Shown piece after piece: positions 1 to 7,166 of a stretch of 18,247 bases of DNA. Location of the stretch: contig JACCQS010000069.1 in NCBI GenBank assembly GCA_013814015.1, positions 1-18,247 on the forward strand, written 5' to 3'. Each line of letters opens with the position of its first letter. Position 1 is the first letter of the stretch. The position numbers and the translations under genes were made by a program. The notes beneath the pieces were generated by a model. That model was given only the letters and a program-made list of their open reading frames with translations, searched no databases and had not been told where the DNA came from. The stretch is from Geodermatophilaceae bacterium (GTDB lineage: Bacteria; Actinomycetota; Actinomycetes; Mycobacteriales; Geodermatophilaceae).

Positions 1-852
1 CAGCTGCGCTCGGTCGGTGCGGTGGTCTGCGCCGCGGGGGAGACGTTGGCACCGGCGGACAAGAAGCTGTACGCGCTCCGGGACGTCACGGGGACGGTCG
101 AATCGATCCCGCTGATCGCCAGTTCGATCATGAGCAAGAAGATCGCCGAGGGCGCCGGAGCACTGGTCCTGGACGTCAAGGTCGGCTCCGGTGCATTCAT
201 GAAGACCGTCGAGGATGCGACCGAACTCGCTCGCACAATGGTCGGCATCGGCACGAAGGCCGGCGTAGGTACGGTCGCGCTGGTCACGGCCATGGACCGG
301 CCGCTGGGCCGCTCGGCCGGCAACGCGGTCGAGGTGGCGGAAGCGGTGGAGGTCCTGGCTGGCGGCGGGCCAGCGGACGTCGTCGAGCTGACGGTGCGCC
401 TGGCGCAGGAGATGCTGGACGGAGCAGGCGTCACCGACGCCGACCCGGCGGCGGTGCTGGCCAGCGGCAGGGCGATGGACACCTGGAAGGCGATGATCAG
501 CGCTCAGGGCGGCGATCCGGACGCCGCGCTCCCAGTGGCCCGGGAGCACCATGTCCTACCTGCGCCTGCGACCGGTCGGCTGACTCGGCTGGATGCCTAC
601 GGCGTGGGCGTTGCCGCCTGGCGATTGGGGGCCGGTCGAGCCCGCAAGCAGGATCCGGTCTCAGCGACGGCCGGTGTCACTTGGCACGCCGGTGTAGGCG
701 ACCAGGTTCGCGAAGGGCAGCCCCTGCTGGAACTGCACACCGACGACCCCGAACGAATCCCGCGGGCACTCGAAGCGCTCGAGGACGCCATCGGGGTCGA
801 CACCGGCCACGAACTGCTGCCGCTGATCGTGGTTCGCATCGCGTCGGCCTGA
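1..852 (+). CDS. deoA: Thymidine / pyrimidine-nucleoside phosphorylase, 3' part
   Basis: Cytosolic enzyme that splits thymidine or deoxyuridine with phosphate into free base and 2-deoxyribose-1-phosphate. The reading frame is open from the first base, so the 5' end lies outside the window; 283 residues remain of a family that is usually about 430. The family signature is clear: LYALRDVTGT, then SSIMSKK, then LVLDVKVGSGAFMK. By alignment from memory with E. coli thymidine phosphorylase, the Arg of ALRD and the Ser and Lys of SSIMSK are the pyrimidine-binding residues. The C-terminal third (GRLTRLDAYGVGVAAWRLGAGR onward) matches the family's C-terminal domain, and the stop is TGA. The missing part should hold the glycine-rich phosphate-binding region. 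It opens a window rich in nucleoside-degrading genes, which fits its role. Which pyrimidine nucleosides it accepts cannot be told from this part. Confidence 0.95.
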   Translation, partial: QLRSVGAVVCAAGETLAPADKKLYALRDVTGTVESIPLIASSIMSKKIAEGAGALVLDVKVGSGAFMKTVEDATELARTMVGIGTKAGVGTVALVTAMDRPLGRSAGNAVEVAEAVEVLAGGGPADVVELTVRLAQEMLDGAGVTDADPAAVLASGRAMDTWKAMISAQGGDPDAALPVAREHHVLPAPATGRLTRLDAYGVGVAAWRLGAGRARKQDPVSATAGVTWHAGVGDQVREGQPLLELHTDDPERIPRALEALEDAIGVDTGHELLPLIVVRIASA

Positions 853-984
853 TGTCGTAGGTCTGCAGGCGCCACACCCGGCGAGATCTCTGCAGTCCTG
901 CGACAGCAGTGGCGTGGTCCCCGGCGTCCACGGAACGACGGACCGCAACCAGCCACCCGGGCCTAGGGGCGGCCCGCTCCGTAC

Positions 985-990
985 GGGAGG
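985..990 (+). promoter_or_regulatory. Ribosome binding site fixing the ABC ATPase start
   Basis: GGGAGG lies 8 bases before the ATG at 999. It supports that start over the longer reading frame that opens at 909. Confidence 0.75.
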
Positions 991-998
991 CTGATCGC

Positions 999-1895
999 AT
1001 GACAACGGATTCACCGCACGTCGATCAGCAGATCCCTGCAGCACCGGCTCAGGTCGATGTCGCAATCAGCGTGCGCGGGCTGCGAAAGACCTACGGCGCT
1101 CATGTGGCGGTCGCCAGCCTCGATCTGGACATCGTGCGCGGCGAGATCTTCGCGCTGCTCGGTCCCAATGGCGCCGGCAAGACCACGACCGTCGAGATCC
1201 TGGAGGGCTACCGCCGACGCGATGCCGGGGAGGTCAACGTTCTCGGCGTCGATCCGGCCAAGGCCGACGCCCGATGGAAATCCCGGATCGGCATCGTCTT
1301 GCAGAGCAAGGGCGGCGACAGCGAACTCACGGTGGCCGAAACAGTGCGCGTACAAGCCGCCTACTTCGCCGATCCGCGTCCCGTCGAGGAAGTGATCGGC
1401 CTGGTCGGGTTGACCGACAAGCTCAAGGCTCGGGCCAGCTCACTGTCAGGTGGGCAGCAGCGCCGGCTGGACGTGGCATTGGGCATCGTCGGGCGACCGC
1501 GGCTGCTGTTTCTGGACGAGCCCACGACCGGGTTCGATCCCGAGGCCCGGCGACAGTTCTGGGAGCTGATCAGGCAGCTGCGAGAGCTGGGTACGACGAT
1601 GCTCCTGACGACGCACTACCTCGATGAGGCCGAGGCCCTGGCCGACCGGGTGGGTGTGATCGCCGCGGGCACCCTCGTCGAGGTCGGCATTCCGGCTGAA
1701 CTCGGCGGACGTCACCTTGCGCCGGCACGAGTGCACTGGGTCGAGGACGGGCAACGTCGCGAACAGACCACGGCCACGCCGACAGCCGTCGTGCATGCGC
1801 TGAGCCAGCGGCTGGGCGGGGAGATCCCCGAACTGGCCGTGCAGCGCCCGAGCCTCGAGGACATCTACCTACAGATGATCGGACAACCAGCGTGA
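999..1895 (+). CDS. ABC-2 type exporter, ATP-binding protein
   Basis: ATPase subunit of an ABC exporter acting at the inner face of the membrane with the permease encoded next. 298 residues from the ATG at 999, chosen for the GGGAGG 8 bases upstream. All nucleotide-binding motifs are intact: Walker A GPNGAGKTT (about 55-63), Q-loop near GIVLQSKGG (98-106), signature LSGGQQRR (149-156), Walker B LLFLDEP (169-175) and H-loop TTHYLDEAE (His about 206). The short Q-loop region and the C-terminal extension after residue 230 resemble the drug- or lipid-export ATPases of the DrrA/NatA/CcmA type. The gene overlaps the permease by 4 bases (GTGA), so the two are translated together. Substrate unknown. 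The 146-base gap after deoA could hold a promoter, but I see no convincing one. Confidence 0.93.
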   Translation: MTTDSPHVDQQIPAAPAQVDVAISVRGLRKTYGAHVAVASLDLDIVRGEIFALLGPNGAGKTTTVEILEGYRRRDAGEVNVLGVDPAKADARWKSRIGIVLQSKGGDSELTVAETVRVQAAYFADPRPVEEVIGLVGLTDKLKARASSLSGGQQRRLDVALGIVGRPRLLFLDEPTTGFDPEARRQFWELIRQLRELGTTMLLTTHYLDEAEALADRVGVIAAGTLVEVGIPAELGGRHLAPARVHWVEDGQRREQTTATPTAVVHALSQRLGGEIPELAVQRPSLEDIYLQMIGQPA

Positions 1896-2740
1896 GTGCC
1901 ATGACACCCGGAGCCGTGACTGCGAAGACCGACGCCCGTCCGGAGCTACCGCCGGCAGGTCAGGTGTACGTCGCGCGCTCCCGAGTCGAGATACTCGAGT
2001 TCTTCCGACAGAAGGAAGCTCTTGTCTTCACCCTGATCTTCCCGTCCCTGCTGTTGCTGATCTTCGGTGCCGTGCTCAACTTCGAGCTCGCGCCCGGGCT
2101 GACCTTCGTGCAGTACTTCATGGCCGGAATGGTTGCCTCGGGAGTCCTGGCTTCGGGCTTCCAGAACCTCGCGATCACCATCGCGATCGAACGCAGTGAA
2201 GGCCGCCTCAAACGGCTGTCCGGGACACCGATGCCGAAGTCCGCCTATTTCGTCGGCAAGATCGTGCAGGTCATCGTGGTCGGCGTGGCCACGATTGCCC
2301 TGCTGTTCGTGGTCGGGGTGGCCGTGTACGGCGTCGACCTGCCGTCGACCGCTGCCAAGTGGGCGACCCTGGTGTGGGTCACCCTGTTGGGCCTTGCCGC
2401 CTGCTCGTTGCTCGGCATCGCGTTCTCCAGCGCGATCAAGAACGGCAAGTCCGCACCGGCCATCGTCACGCCGATCGCCCTGGTCCTGCAGTTCACCTCG
2501 GGCGTCTTCTTCGTGTTCACCGACCTGCCTGAATGGATGCAGAACTTCGCCGCGATCTTCCCGCTCAAGTGGCTGACGCAGGGGATGCGGGCCGCCTTCC
2601 TGCCGGACTCCTTCGCGGCTCAGGAAGCCGCCGGTTCCTTCGAACTGGGCAGGGTCGCTCTGGTGCTCGGTGCCTGGACCTTCGTCGGGATGGTCCTTTG
2701 TGTCCTGGTCTTCCGCTGGCGCGACCGCGCGGACGGCTGA
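1892..2740 (+). CDS. ABC-2 type exporter, permease protein
   Basis: Integral membrane half of the exporter. 282 residues from GTG 1892, which overlaps the ATPase stop; ATG 1901 in the same frame is an alternative. I count about six hydrophobic segments: residues about 46-62 (LVFTLIFPSLLLLIFGAV), a second around the YFMAGMVASGVLASGF stretch, VIVVGVATIALLFVVGVAV, WATLVWVTLLGLAACSLLGIAF, AIVTPIALVLQFTSGVFFVF and a last one near ALVLGAWTFVGMVLCVLVF. The layout and the stretch FPLKWLTQGMRAAF are typical of ABC-2 permeases. The tail RWRDRADG is basic and would be cytoplasmic. The gene ends 49 bases before the convergent hydrolase gene. Export of a drug, lipid or similar compound is likely, but no substrate can be named. 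Confidence 0.92.
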   Translation: MSAMTPGAVTAKTDARPELPPAGQVYVARSRVEILEFFRQKEALVFTLIFPSLLLLIFGAVLNFELAPGLTFVQYFMAGMVASGVLASGFQNLAITIAIERSEGRLKRLSGTPMPKSAYFVGKIVQVIVVGVATIALLFVVGVAVYGVDLPSTAAKWATLVWVTLLGLAACSLLGIAFSSAIKNGKSAPAIVTPIALVLQFTSGVFFVFTDLPEWMQNFAAIFPLKWLTQGMRAAFLPDSFAAQEAAGSFELGRVALVLGAWTFVGMVLCVLVFRWRDRADG

Positions 2741-2759
2741 CTCGAAACCCCACCAAGCC

Positions 2760-2776
2760 TGCACCGGGTAGGTGCA
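2760..2776. terminator. Short hairpin between convergent genes
   Basis: TGCACC and GGTGCA pair around a 5-base loop (GGGTA) in the 49-base gap between the ABC permease and the convergent hydrolase. It has no T tract. A weak bidirectional terminator is possible, but a stem of 6 base pairs could also arise by chance. Confidence 0.3.
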
Positions 2777-2789
2777 TCGGCGTGACTCC

Positions 2790-3602
2790 TCACAACCCGG
2801 ACAGGAATTCGCGTACTGCGGCGTTGAACTCCTCCGGCGCCTCGACGTTGATTCCATGCCCAGTCCCTGGTACCACAACCAGACGTGAACCGCCGATCTG
2901 CGCGTGTAGGTCGTTCGCGACGTGCAGCGGTGAACGCTCGTCCCGTTCGCCATAGAGCAGCAGAGTGGGCACGCTGATGAGCGGCAGCACGTCGCGCAGG
3001 TCGGCGTCCAAGAATGCCTCCGCGGCTGGCCGGAAGCCTTCGGGCCGAACGTCGCGCAGGATGTCCATCGCCTCGGCCTGCACATCCGTCGGGGTCGGGT
3101 CACGGTAGACCGTGGCCAGGAAGTCAGCGCCCCACTCCTCCACCGGACGGTCGAGAATCTCGTACACCCACCGTTTGCGCCGGGCAACCTCGTGCGGCGG
3201 CAGCGAACCGGCCCATCCCGCATACGCCGATGCCAGGATCAACCGACGAGGGATCGCTGGATGATGCCGATACAAGGCGAGTGCGTACAGCGAACCGAAC
3301 GACAGGCCGCCGACATACGGGTGCCCGACATCCAGGGCACGTAGAAAACCGGCAAGGCAGTCGGCGAAGTCCTGAATCGTGAATCCTTCGGGCGCGTCGT
3401 CGGAGCCTCCACAGCCGGGACAGTCCACGGCGATCACGTCAAGGCTGTCGGACAGACCGTCCAACTGTCTGCGCCACTCGCGGCTATCGCTGAAGGCCCC
3501 GTGCAGCAGTAGCAGGGGCTCGCCATGACCGGAACGGCGATAGGCGATCCTCAGCCCGGCAACGTCCACGGACAGCAGCCTCGGTTCCACCCGGACGAGC
3601 AT
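2790..3602 (-). CDS. Alpha/beta-fold hydrolase
   Basis: Soluble hydrolase of the alpha/beta superfamily; substrate not predictable. 270 residues if it starts at the ATG at 3602. A GTG at 3569, with GAGG about 10 bases upstream, gives a 259-residue protein and is equally reasonable. Residues, counted from 3602: oxyanion-hole motif LLHGAF (32-37), nucleophile elbow GLSFGS (Ser101), acidic residue in LLYGERDE (Asp221) and catalytic His249 in GTGHG. There is no signal peptide or membrane segment. A lid region with WVYEILDRPVEEWG lies between strands 6 and 7, as in small esterases and C-C or C-O bond hydrolases. An open frame continues upstream to 4688, but that part is antisense to add and is not coding. 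The gene converges on the ABC exporter and is divergent from add, with 93 bases between their starts. Confidence 0.88.
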   Translation of the reverse strand: MLVRVEPRLLSVDVAGLRIAYRRSGHGEPLLLLHGAFSDSREWRRQLDGLSDSLDVIAVDCPGCGGSDDAPEGFTIQDFADCLAGFLRALDVGHPYVGGLSFGSLYALALYRHHPAIPRRLILASAYAGWAGSLPPHEVARRKRWVYEILDRPVEEWGADFLATVYRDPTPTDVQAEAMDILRDVRPEGFRPAAEAFLDADLRDVLPLISVPTLLLYGERDERSPLHVANDLHAQIGGSRLVVVPGTGHGINVEAPEEFNAAVREFLSGL

Positions 3603-3661
3603 GCGCCGTGGCGGTTGCCTCGACAAGGCTCGAGCCCCGTCCAGCCGGCCGACGGCTGGCG

Positions 3662-3688
3662 TTGGCATTCGTGCTCGGGCGATAGCGT
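3662..3688 (+). promoter_or_regulatory. Putative leaderless promoter of add
   Basis: TTGGCA (3662-3667) and TAGCGT (3683-3688) are separated by 15 bases. The ATG of add begins 7 bases after TAGCGT, where transcription would start, and no Shine-Dalgarno sequence lies between. This is the pattern of leaderless actinobacterial promoters (TANNNT about 7 bases before the first base). The spacer is shorter than the usual 16-18, so the -35 box is less certain than the -10. Confidence 0.5.
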
Positions 3689-3695
3689 TCGGTTC

Positions 3696-4817
3696 ATGCA
3701 GAGCGCACTCGACGAGGAGTCGATCCGAGCGGTCCCGAAGGTCTTGCTCCACGACCATCTGGATGGTGGCGTACGACCGCAGACGGTCGCTGAACTGGCC
3801 GCGGACGTGGGAAATGCGGACCTGCCGGCGACCGATCCGCTCGCGCTGGCAGCGTGGTTCCGTACCGCGGCGGATTCGGGTTCGCTGGAGCGCTATCTCG
3901 AGACCTTCGTGCACACCGTCGGGGTGATGCAGACCCGCGCCGCGCTGGTCCGGGTATCGGCAGAGTGCGCGCTGGACCTTGCCCGCGACGGCGTCGTCTA
4001 CGCCGAGGTCCGGTTCGCGCCGGAACTGCACGTCGAGCACGGACTGGAACTCAGCGAGGTCATCGACGCGGTGCTTGCCGGGTTCGCCGACGGAGTCGCC
4101 CATGCGGGCGCGGCGCCGGGCGGCGGGCATCGGATCCGAATCGGTGTGTTGCTCACCGCCATGCGTCACGCTGCTCGGTCTCGAGAGATCGCCGAACTGG
4201 CTATCGCCTATCGCGATCGAGGAGTCGTCGGCTTTGACATAGCCGGCGCCGAGGCCGGATTTCCGCCCACCCGGCATCTCGATGCCTTCGAGTACATGAG
4301 GAGGGAGAACGGGCACTTCACCATCCATGCCGGCGAGGCGTTCGGGCTGCCCTCGATCTGGGAGGCCCTGCAATGGTGCGGGGCGGACCGCCTCGGTCAC
4401 GGCGTGCGCATCGTCGATGACATCACCGTCGAGGGGAACGGTACGGCGACCCTGGGTCGCCTGGCCGCCTACGTACGCGACACGCGCGTCCCACTGGAGA
4501 TGTGCCCGTCCTCCAACGTGCAGACCGGCGCGGTCTCGAGTATCGGTGAGCACCCGATCGGGTTGCTGCGCCGCCTGGGGTTTCGGGTCACTGTGAACAC
4601 CGACAACCGCCTGATGAGCGACTGCAGTATGACCTCGGAGATGCTCGCTCTCGTCGAGGCATTCGGGTACGGCTGGTCGGATCTGCAATGGCTCACGGTC
4701 AACGCGATGAAGTCGGCCTTCATCCCCTTCGACGAGCGGCTCACACTGATCAACGACGTCATCAAACCGGCCTACGCCGCATTGATCGATGAGCCGAACC
4801 GCATCGAGATCCGTTAA
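3696..4817 (+). CDS. add: Adenosine deaminase
   Basis: Zinc enzyme that deaminates adenosine and deoxyadenosine to inosine and deoxyinosine, feeding the purine phosphorylase encoded at 12089-12883. 373 residues from the ATG at 3696, close to the usual actinobacterial length. Motifs in order: LLHDHLDGG with zinc ligands His19 and His21, the substrate region DIAGAEAGFP (181-190), TIHAGE (His211 zinc ligand, Glu214 catalytic), RLGHGVR (His235), CPSSN (270-274) and VNTDNRLMS with zinc ligand Asp303. The residue after Asp303 is Asn where many adenosine deaminases have a second Asp; as I recall, this variant is usual in actinobacterial Add. The upstream open frame from 3525 overlaps the divergent hydrolase and has no family similarity, so it is left out. 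The gene is apparently transcribed alone and may be leaderless. Confidence 0.96.
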   Translation: MQSALDEESIRAVPKVLLHDHLDGGVRPQTVAELAADVGNADLPATDPLALAAWFRTAADSGSLERYLETFVHTVGVMQTRAALVRVSAECALDLARDGVVYAEVRFAPELHVEHGLELSEVIDAVLAGFADGVAHAGAAPGGGHRIRIGVLLTAMRHAARSREIAELAIAYRDRGVVGFDIAGAEAGFPPTRHLDAFEYMRRENGHFTIHAGEAFGLPSIWEALQWCGADRLGHGVRIVDDITVEGNGTATLGRLAAYVRDTRVPLEMCPSSNVQTGAVSSIGEHPIGLLRRLGFRVTVNTDNRLMSDCSMTSEMLALVEAFGYGWSDLQWLTVNAMKSAFIPFDERLTLINDVIKPAYAALIDEPNRIEIR

Positions 4818-4829
4818 GCCCGGTGATGT

Positions 4830-4871
4830 GCGAAAACCGGCAGCTCCGGCTCGATTCGTGCCGGTTCTCGC
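4830..4871. terminator. Inverted repeat between convergent add and the 450-residue protein gene
   Basis: GCGAAAACCGGCA (4830-4842) pairs with TGCCGGTTCTCGC (4859-4871) in 12 of 13 positions, around a 16-base loop. It fills the 86-base gap between two convergent genes, so a bidirectional terminator is the simplest reading. There is no long T tract, which is common in high-GC actinobacteria. Confidence 0.55.
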
Positions 4872-4903
4872 TCATTGCCTGAGGCGGCGGCTCAAGCGAA
4901 CGG

Positions 4904-6256
4904 TTAGTCGTGCCAGCGGACGGCGCCGGTCACCTTCTCCACGAGTTCGTCCCAGGCCGAGGCCATCGCCGCAGTATCCGCAGGTGCCAACGACTTTCCA
5001 ACTCCGCGTTGGCTCTCGACCAGAGCTCGGCCGAGTGGAGTCGTCGGTCGAATGAGCTCATCGACGCTGTCCAGGTCGGCGTACTCGGCGATGTCGAGTA
5101 CGCCGTCGAAGGCATGCGCCAACCGCGAATAGTCGAAGACATCGGTGTCGCCGCCGCGGCCGAACAGCTCGGAGATGTCGGCCAGGTCGTAGCGGTCCTC
5201 CTCGGCCGGAAGAGCGGCGACATCGCTGTCCACGACATCCGGCCAGGTGGCAATCTCCTTGAGGTCGTGCGGGTTCTTGCCGCGGATGAAGGTGCCGAGA
5301 CCCTCGGCCGACCGGAAGAGGTGCACCCTGCCCTTACTGCCCAGGAAACGGGGCGCATCATCGACGTAGCACCGCAGAGTCAGGCCGCTGCCCTCGGGCA
5401 GGGTGAGTTCGACCGGCAGGATCCCGACCGATTCCCAGAACTCCGTGGCCTCGTCGACCTCGTCGGCATCGGCCTCCCAGGCGGTGCTGGGCAATTGGAT
5501 GACGGCCGTTCCGGTAACTGGTTCCTCGACGAGGACCTCGTTCTCATCGGTCTCCAAGGCGCGGCGGTCGGCGTCCTCGACCTCGCGGCCGAGCTTTCCC
5601 GCCGCGGCCTGGCGCTTCGTTCGTTCTGCGGCGACCTTTTCGGTGCGCTCGGCGTCCTTGGCCGAGAGTTCCTTCTCCTCGGCGTCCAGGATCCTCACGT
5701 CGACCTTGGGCCAGCGGATCCGCTTGCCGAGCCGGGTCAGCACGGTCTCCCAGTGCTCGTCGACCGCCTTGCCCACCGCCGTCCAGGAATTCTCACCCTC
5801 ACGGCCGACGAAGGCGTCGGCACCCATGGACAGCAGCCCGATCTCGGGCACCTGCTCCAGGTCGCGCACGATCCGGGTCGCGGCACAGCACTCCGCGATC
5901 CGGCTGACGATGTCGATGGTGTCCGCGACTTCCCCGACGGACCAGCGATCCGGGGTCTCGGCGACCAGGTCGTACAGGCCGTCGAGGTCGTACCGGTGGT
6001 CGTCGTCCGGAGTCAGATCCCGAGCCGGCAGTGCTGCTACGACCGGCCACACCGGATGGTCGTCGAGGTCGTGCTCGGTCGCCGTTCGGCTGTAGGCGGC
6101 CAACTCGCGTTCGGACTCGAACAGGTGCAGCCGGCCCTCGGCACCGAGGAAGGCCTGCCACTGCTCGCCGTCCTCCTCCCATGGCGGAGCCCACAGGGTG
6201 TAGCCGGTCCGGTCGTCGAGAGTAAGCGCGATGGGGACGATGGAGGGTGCGGCCAT
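4904..6256 (-). CDS. Conserved protein with two tandem repeats, function unknown
   Basis: 450 residues, soluble and acidic, with no signal peptide, membrane segment or catalytic motif that I can identify. It has two homologous halves. Repeat 1 (about 6-184) carries FLGAEGRLHLFES, then HDL, WPVV, HRYDL and a final RIRWPK. Repeat 2 (about 279-450) carries FLGSKGRVHLFRS, then HDL, WPDVV, DRYDL and a final AVRWHD. A highly charged linker rich in Glu, Lys, Ala and Arg (about 192-245) joins them and may form a coiled coil. I recall similar proteins of about 420 residues beside upp and add in mycobacteria, some labelled 'primosomal protein' without good reason. It starts 10 bases after the stop of the truncated aldehyde dehydrogenase, in a pyrimidine-rich gap with no ribosome binding site. 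Translation is therefore probably coupled to the gene upstream. It is the last gene of the deoC operon. Confidence 0.85.
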   Translation of the reverse strand: MAAPSIVPIALTLDDRTGYTLWAPPWEEDGEQWQAFLGAEGRLHLFESERELAAYSRTATEHDLDDHPVWPVVAALPARDLTPDDDHRYDLDGLYDLVAETPDRWSVGEVADTIDIVSRIAECCAATRIVRDLEQVPEIGLLSMGADAFVGREGENSWTAVGKAVDEHWETVLTRLGKRIRWPKVDVRILDAEEKELSAKDAERTEKVAAERTKRQAAAGKLGREVEDADRRALETDENEVLVEEPVTGTAVIQLPSTAWEADADEVDEATEFWESVGILPVELTLPEGSGLTLRCYVDDAPRFLGSKGRVHLFRSAEGLGTFIRGKNPHDLKEIATWPDVVDSDVAALPAEEDRYDLADISELFGRGGDTDVFDYSRLAHAFDGVLDIAEYADLDSVDELIRPTTPLGRALVESQRGVGKSLAPADTAAMASAWDELVEKVTGAVRWHD

Positions 6257-6266
6257 GGGAGGAAGG

Positions 6267-7163
6267 TCAGACTCCGATCGGGTGCCAGACGGTCTTGGTC
6301 TCCAAGAACGCGGTCATCCGGGACAGTCCCGGTTCGGCGGCCCAGTCTGGACTACCAACCGACGGGCGTCGAACCCGCTTCAGGGTTCCGGCGGCTTTCG
6401 CCTCCAGATCGCGCGCCAACTCGGCATCGGCGCCCTCTGCCTCATCCGAGCCGCCGACGGTGCCGGTCAGGTCGATCGCGTTCACATCGGCGTGCTCGGC
6501 AAGCCATGGGCCGATCTCCGCGGCCCCGCCAGTCAGCAGGTTCACGACACCACCGGGTACGTCGGAGGTCGCAAAGGCCTCGGCCAGGGTGATGGCCGGA
6601 AGCGGCCGCCGCTTCGAGGAGACGGCCACAACGACGTTTCCACCGGCCAGTGTGGGGGCAAGGACGCTGACCAGCCCGAGCAGCGAAGAGTCTTGCGGGG
6701 CAAGGATGGCCACCACGCCGGTAGGTTCAGGGATGGAAAAATCGAAGTACGGCCCGGCGACTGGATTGGTGCCACCGACCACCTGCGAGAGCTTGTCGGT
6801 CCATCCGGCGTACCAGACCCAGCGGTCGATCGCGGCCGCGACGACGCCTCGCGCCTGGGTCAGGCGCAGTCCCTCACCGGCGGCGACCTCGGTGGCAAAT
6901 TGCTCGGCCCGCCCCTCCATCACCTCGGCGACCCGGTACAGCACCTGACCGCGGTTGTACGCCGTTGCCCCGGACCACCCGGAGAAGGCGCCGCGCGCTG
7001 CCACGACTGCATCGCGGGCGTCCTTGCGTGAGGCCCGGCTCGCGTTGGCGAGAAACTCGCCCTTGGTGTCGGTCACGACATAGGAGCGTCCCGACTCCGA
7101 GCGCGGGAACTTGCCGCCGATGTAGAGCTTGTAGGTCTTCCTGACATCCAATCGTGAACTCAC
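6267..7163 (-). CDS. Truncated aldehyde dehydrogenase-like protein, non-catalytic
   Basis: 298 residues from a GTG at 7163, preceded 8 bases upstream by GGAGG inside the end of the previous gene. It aligns with the N-terminal, NAD-binding part of the aldehyde dehydrogenase encoded just upstream: YKLYIGGKF, then WVWYAGWTDKLSQVV, LAPTLAGGN and DVPGGVVNLLTGG match the same elements there. The catalytic machinery is missing. The PWNFP asparagine motif is replaced by APQDSS (about 155-160), FTGSTEVG by LTGTVGGS (about 232-239), and the protein ends before the regions that carry the catalytic Glu and Cys. It ends with FLETKTVWHPIGV and a clean stop, so this is not a decay product of a full gene. 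It matches the C-terminal pseudo-dehydrogenase half of ALDH16, which in other organisms is fused to a catalytic half. A structural or regulatory partner of the upstream enzyme is likely. Confidence 0.85.
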   Translation of the reverse strand: MSSRLDVRKTYKLYIGGKFPRSESGRSYVVTDTKGEFLANASRASRKDARDAVVAARGAFSGWSGATAYNRGQVLYRVAEVMEGRAEQFATEVAAGEGLRLTQARGVVAAAIDRWVWYAGWTDKLSQVVGGTNPVAGPYFDFSIPEPTGVVAILAPQDSSLLGLVSVLAPTLAGGNVVVAVSSKRRPLPAITLAEAFATSDVPGGVVNLLTGGAAEIGPWLAEHADVNAIDLTGTVGGSDEAEGADAELARDLEAKAAGTLKRVRRPSVGSPDWAAEPGLSRMTAFLETKTVWHPIGV

Positions 7164-7166
7164 GCC

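Noticed and set aside
959..975. GGGCC / GGCCC hairpin before the ABC ATPase as a terminator or regulator
   Set aside because: A stem of only 5 base pairs in GC-rich DNA with no further support; expected by chance.
1946..3223. 425-codon open frame on the minus strand
   Set aside because: It overlaps the ABC permease in antisense and the hydrolase in another frame; it is rich in Arg, Gly and Asp with no domain.
3603..4688. N-terminal extension of the hydrolase reading frame on the minus strand, making a 632-residue protein
   Set aside because: It is exactly antisense to add, shows no family similarity, and the alpha/beta hydrolase fold is complete in the part ending at 3602.
4910..6592. 560-codon open frame on the plus strand
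   Set aside because: It mirrors the minus-strand conserved protein and pseudo-dehydrogenase genes. The composition is typical of high-GC antisense frames and there is no recognisable domain.
6267..7163. Pseudogene or frameshift explanation for the short aldehyde dehydrogenase
   Set aside because: It has a strong ribosome binding site, a clean open frame, a distinct ending and tight spacing to the next gene, and no downstream remnant of the missing half is present.
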